From assembly GCA_008711295.1 (NCBI GenBank), contig VUYV01000045.1, positions 2,246,842 to 2,310,841 on the forward strand: a stretch of DNA of 64,000 nt, written 5' to 3'. The first letter of the stretch is position 1. Each line of letters opens with the position of its first letter. The position numbers and the translations under genes were made by a program. Shown here in pieces: positions 61,121 to 64,000 of this stretch. The notes beneath the pieces were generated by a model. The model ran no database searches, was not told the origin of the DNA, and worked only from the letters and a program-made list of their open reading frames with translations. The DNA is from Anarhynchus alexandrinus (Eukaryota; Chordata; Aves; Charadriiformes; Charadriidae).

Positions 61121-62549
61121 TTCTCTGCTGAAGACTTAGTAGCTCACAGGGGCTTTACAAGCAAGCAAAACTTTTACTTGTTTCACAGTTAACCACCACC
61201 TGAAAGGCAGTTGCAGTAAGGAAACCTGGACTTCTAAAATTGCTGTAGGTATTTTAACGTACATACATGTTTCTTTTTGGTGCCCAGCAAATGGACTGGA
61301 GAAGCTCATCTGGTACTGTATTTTAAATTTAGTGGATTTGCAGGCTAGCAACTGATAAAGCTAGTGCTAAACAGAAGTGCAAACCAAAAAAATGACAAGG
61401 AAAATGTTGTTTTTCTAGAGAAATGGTTGTTTTAGAGATTGGTTGCTATCTAACTGGTTGAGAAATGCCTTCAGCCTTGTGGCATAGATAAGGGATTCTC
61501 TCTGTCTGGGTTTACTGGTCCAATAATAATAATAGACTTAGTAACTGTTTAAGAGAAAATGGCAGCCCTTCACATAGCTATTGGTATCATTGGGGAGTTT
61601 AGAAGAGATCAATGAAGCATGTGCAAGAGCAGCGTACGTACAGCAGCCAGTCCCAGTACGCCACTGGTGGCATGGCTGGAAATCCCATGTCTGCACATAC
61701 TACCTACAGCCACGTGCGTTTATGCCATAAATATGTTGTGGGTGGTGGTATTCCCCCAGGGTATAACTTCTCCCCTAAACTGAAGAGAATTAGGACAAAA
61801 GGTAGCAAGTTTGAAAATCCCCTGGCGCCGAGACGAATTTCAAAACCCGTCTTTAAAAAAAATTCTAGTTTTCCTAGCTCTTTAACCTGCTAGAGAAATC
61901 ACAGCGTTTGCTGTGAATATGGAGCCCTGTCTAACTGCTACTGAAGTTAGTGAAAGGGATTATTAGCATTTATTTGGCGCTTTTCTAACAAAATATTGCC
62001 CATTAAGTCAAAAGTGGGGCTGTCTCTGCCTGTAGAACTGGTTTTAATGGGATGGAAAATCTACCTCACAGTGAGGGCACCGCAGCTCTGAGTGTACTTT
62101 ATGTACTTGGTACATAAATCTATTCTGTTGTCTCACTTTAGAACAATAATATAAATAATAGTTGCTTGAAAGCATTCTGGGTTTTTCTCTTCAAATTTTA
62201 ATCATATAATCATGTTTTCCAAGCTATTCAGAGGTTTCTGATGTGATTCATGTTTTCTGTGCACATGATACTTAACTTACTTATCAGATGAGCATAGGTA
62301 TTTACTTGCAGGCGCTGAACTGATGAGGCATTAATGAGAAGAACAGGCACACGCTTGGTGATATTTTTTTATGGAAGTTTTCATCTCTGTGCTCCAACTA
62401 AAAGTAGTTTATCTGTGGCCATAGAAAAATAAGGGGATCAGTAAGGTGGTGGTCTGTTTATTCTGGGTAGTTGTTAAATCCGTTAGTACCTTTCTTCCCT
62501 TCCCTGCAGTGTTCTTTGGCTTTTTACACAGAGCATAACTTCATTACTT

Positions 62550-62570
62550 TTTTGTTTGTTTGTTTGTTTA
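62550..62570. repeat. (TTTG)n simple repeat
   Basis: Four TTTG units in a T-rich context. Confidence 0.85.
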
Positions 62571-63235
62571 AAATGTACCTGACTCGGTCTTTTTTCTTTC
62601 ACATTTATAGGAAGATGATTGTAATAGTTTTGGGAATTTTATTCTTCAGGCTCCCCGAAGCCCAAATTTCACGTCTTAATTTTCTATAAAGCATCTGATG
62701 AAATGTTGTCTGACATTCAGAGGAAAAATCACAGTAACAACATTTGAAGAGAATCTTTTCAGGGAACTTTGCTAGCACTTGCCAGTTTTGCTGCATACAA
62801 ATTCAACTTGAATCACAATACACAGCTACTTTTCTTTCCTCCATACCCTCCTAAACTAAAAAACGTTATCTGAACTTGTCAGAACAGATCTTCAGTTTGG
62901 GTGGTCTTTGAACAGAGCAGAGCCCCACTTTCTGAGGTTCAGTATTATTTCTTTTCAGGTGTCACTCTTCAGCATAGGACGGTCCCTCCCTACATCACTA
63001 GCAAAATCCTTCTCTTCAGTAGCAGTAGACTGTCACTAAGGAATGAAGTGAGTAGGCAGCCAGAAAGTTAGGGAAGGTCATCTCCATTCTCCTCACCGCT
63101 GTAATTACCGTTTTGCAGATGGATGAATTTCAATCTTTGTTTCACAAAGATTTAGTACAAAATAATGAAAAATGGATGTACTATTACTGAATGTGGAGTT
63201 GCATAGCATCACCTGGAGCTGGACCATCATAGCAT

Positions 63236-63668
63236 CATAGTTGCTGGAGCACCTCTCCTATGAGGAGAGGCTGAAAGAGTTGGGGCTGTTCAGCCTGGAG
63301 AAATGACGGCTCCGGGGAGATCTTATTGCAGCCTTCCAGTACCTAAAGGGGGCCTACAGCAGAGCTGGGGAAGGACTTTTTACTAGGGCATGTAGTGATA
63401 GGACGAGGGGGAATGGCTTCAAACTGGAAGAGGGCAAGTTTAGATTTAACATTAGGAGGAAGTTTTTCACTTTGAGGGTGGTAAGGCACTGGAACAGGTT
63501 GTCCAGAGAGGTTGTTGAGGCCCCGTCCCTGGAGGTGTTCAAGGCCAGGCTGGATGTGGCCTTGGGCAACCTGGTCTAGTGGGAGGTGTCCCTGCCTATG
63601 GCAGGGGGGTTGGAACTCTATGATCTTCAAGGTCCTTTCCAACCTAAACCATTCTATGATTCTATGAT
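63236..63668 (+). repeat. CR1 LINE fragment, about 430 bp
   Basis: Sense CR1 beginning GCTGGAGCACCTCTCCTATG. It continues through a degenerate pol C-terminus (FTLRVVRHWNRLSREVVEAP, with stops and shifts elsewhere) to TTGGAACTCTATGATCTTCA and the ATTCTATG tail. It belongs to the same tail type as the fragment at 47263-47370 and is the best-preserved copy in the window. Confidence 0.95.
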
Positions 63669-63964
63669 CTCATATGATGAAGCTGGTGAGGGAGTGTGTG
63701 CAGAAAGGGCTGGTCTTCTGGTTTTTGGGGAGGGGCAGCCGGATAATAAGATTCAGTGGCTTTCTTAATTACATCCCTAGCTATAGACATACGTGTGGTA
63801 CTGCCATTTTCAATCAGATTATTGACAAGAATGTAAATTGAGTACATGTGGGTACACTTCTGAGCTATTGGTGGTACTGGGAATAAGATTCCCTCTATCT
63901 GTTTTGGGTAGAAATGATCAAAACCCTGTCCTTCCAGAACAAGCAGAAAGATGGCGTTTATTGT

Positions 63965-63997
63965 AAAAAAAACCCAAACCAACACCAAAACCAAACC
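63965..63997. repeat. A-rich/CCAAA low-complexity tract
   Basis: A run of eight A followed by CCCAAACC and CCAAAA units. Confidence 0.8.
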
Positions 63998-64000
63998 TGT

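Larger units (their letters stand above)
58025..64000 (+). other. TIAM2: TIAM2 intron after coding exon 4, continuing past the window
   Basis: The donor at 58025 is clear but no following exon is found in the remaining 5,976 bp. The intron contains a CR1 copy, a TTTG run at 62550-62570, an A/CCAAA tract at 63965-63997 and an inverted repeat at 61100-61120. Possible ancient repeat remnants lie near 58460-58690 and 60885-60955. Confidence 0.9.

Noticed and set aside
61612..61893. 93-codon frame considered as the next TIAM2 exon
   Set aside because: The translation (MKHVQEQRTYSSQSQYATGG) does not resemble the WEQNLEKF-type sequence expected after exon 4, and proper splice sites are missing.

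Overview
The window is vertebrate nuclear DNA, almost certainly from a bird. The evidence is several CR1 retrotransposon copies of avian type, including the diagnostic short tandem 3' tail (ATTCTATG and ATTCTGTG units), together with large AT-rich introns, small exons with GT-AG borders and local CpG-rich islands. No bacterial, organellar or viral gene organisation is present. Several single-N gaps and one 22-N gap show that it is a draft scaffold.

The only gene I can support is the 5' coding part of TIAM2 (also called STEF), a Rac1-specific guanine nucleotide exchange factor, on the + strand. Four coding exons join in frame: 43261-44457, 50477-50912, 56564-56736 and 57800-58024. They give the first 677 residues: a predicted N-myristoylation start, a long serine-rich N-terminal region, the N-terminal PH domain (about residues 507-620) and the start of the coiled-coil/extra (CC-Ex) segment. 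The Ras-binding, PDZ, DH and second PH domains are encoded beyond the right edge. The gene is therefore partial because the window ends, not because it is broken.

Positions 1 to 43254 contain no recognisable coding exon. This stretch is probably TIAM2 5' intron and upstream DNA. Two CpG-rich stretches are the best promoter or first-exon candidates. One is at about 33281-33960 and contains a consensus splice donor at 33735. The other is at about 39888-40180 and contains an Sp1-type GC box and an inverted CCAAT box. The rest holds CR1 copies of different ages, simple repeats and unique intronic sequence.

Three of the four single-N gaps (278, 5354, 53741) are flanked by near-identical duplicated sequence. 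Two of those duplications abut the N exactly on both sides, which points to unmerged overlapping contig ends or two haplotypes rather than real tandem duplication. The fourth N (30339) sits where a CR1 copy appears to lack about 50 bp. I found no convincing new biological system. The most useful leads are the promoter candidates, the assembly artefacts, an in-frame intron read-through after exon 57800-58024 with a hydrophobic tail, and a few inverted repeats.
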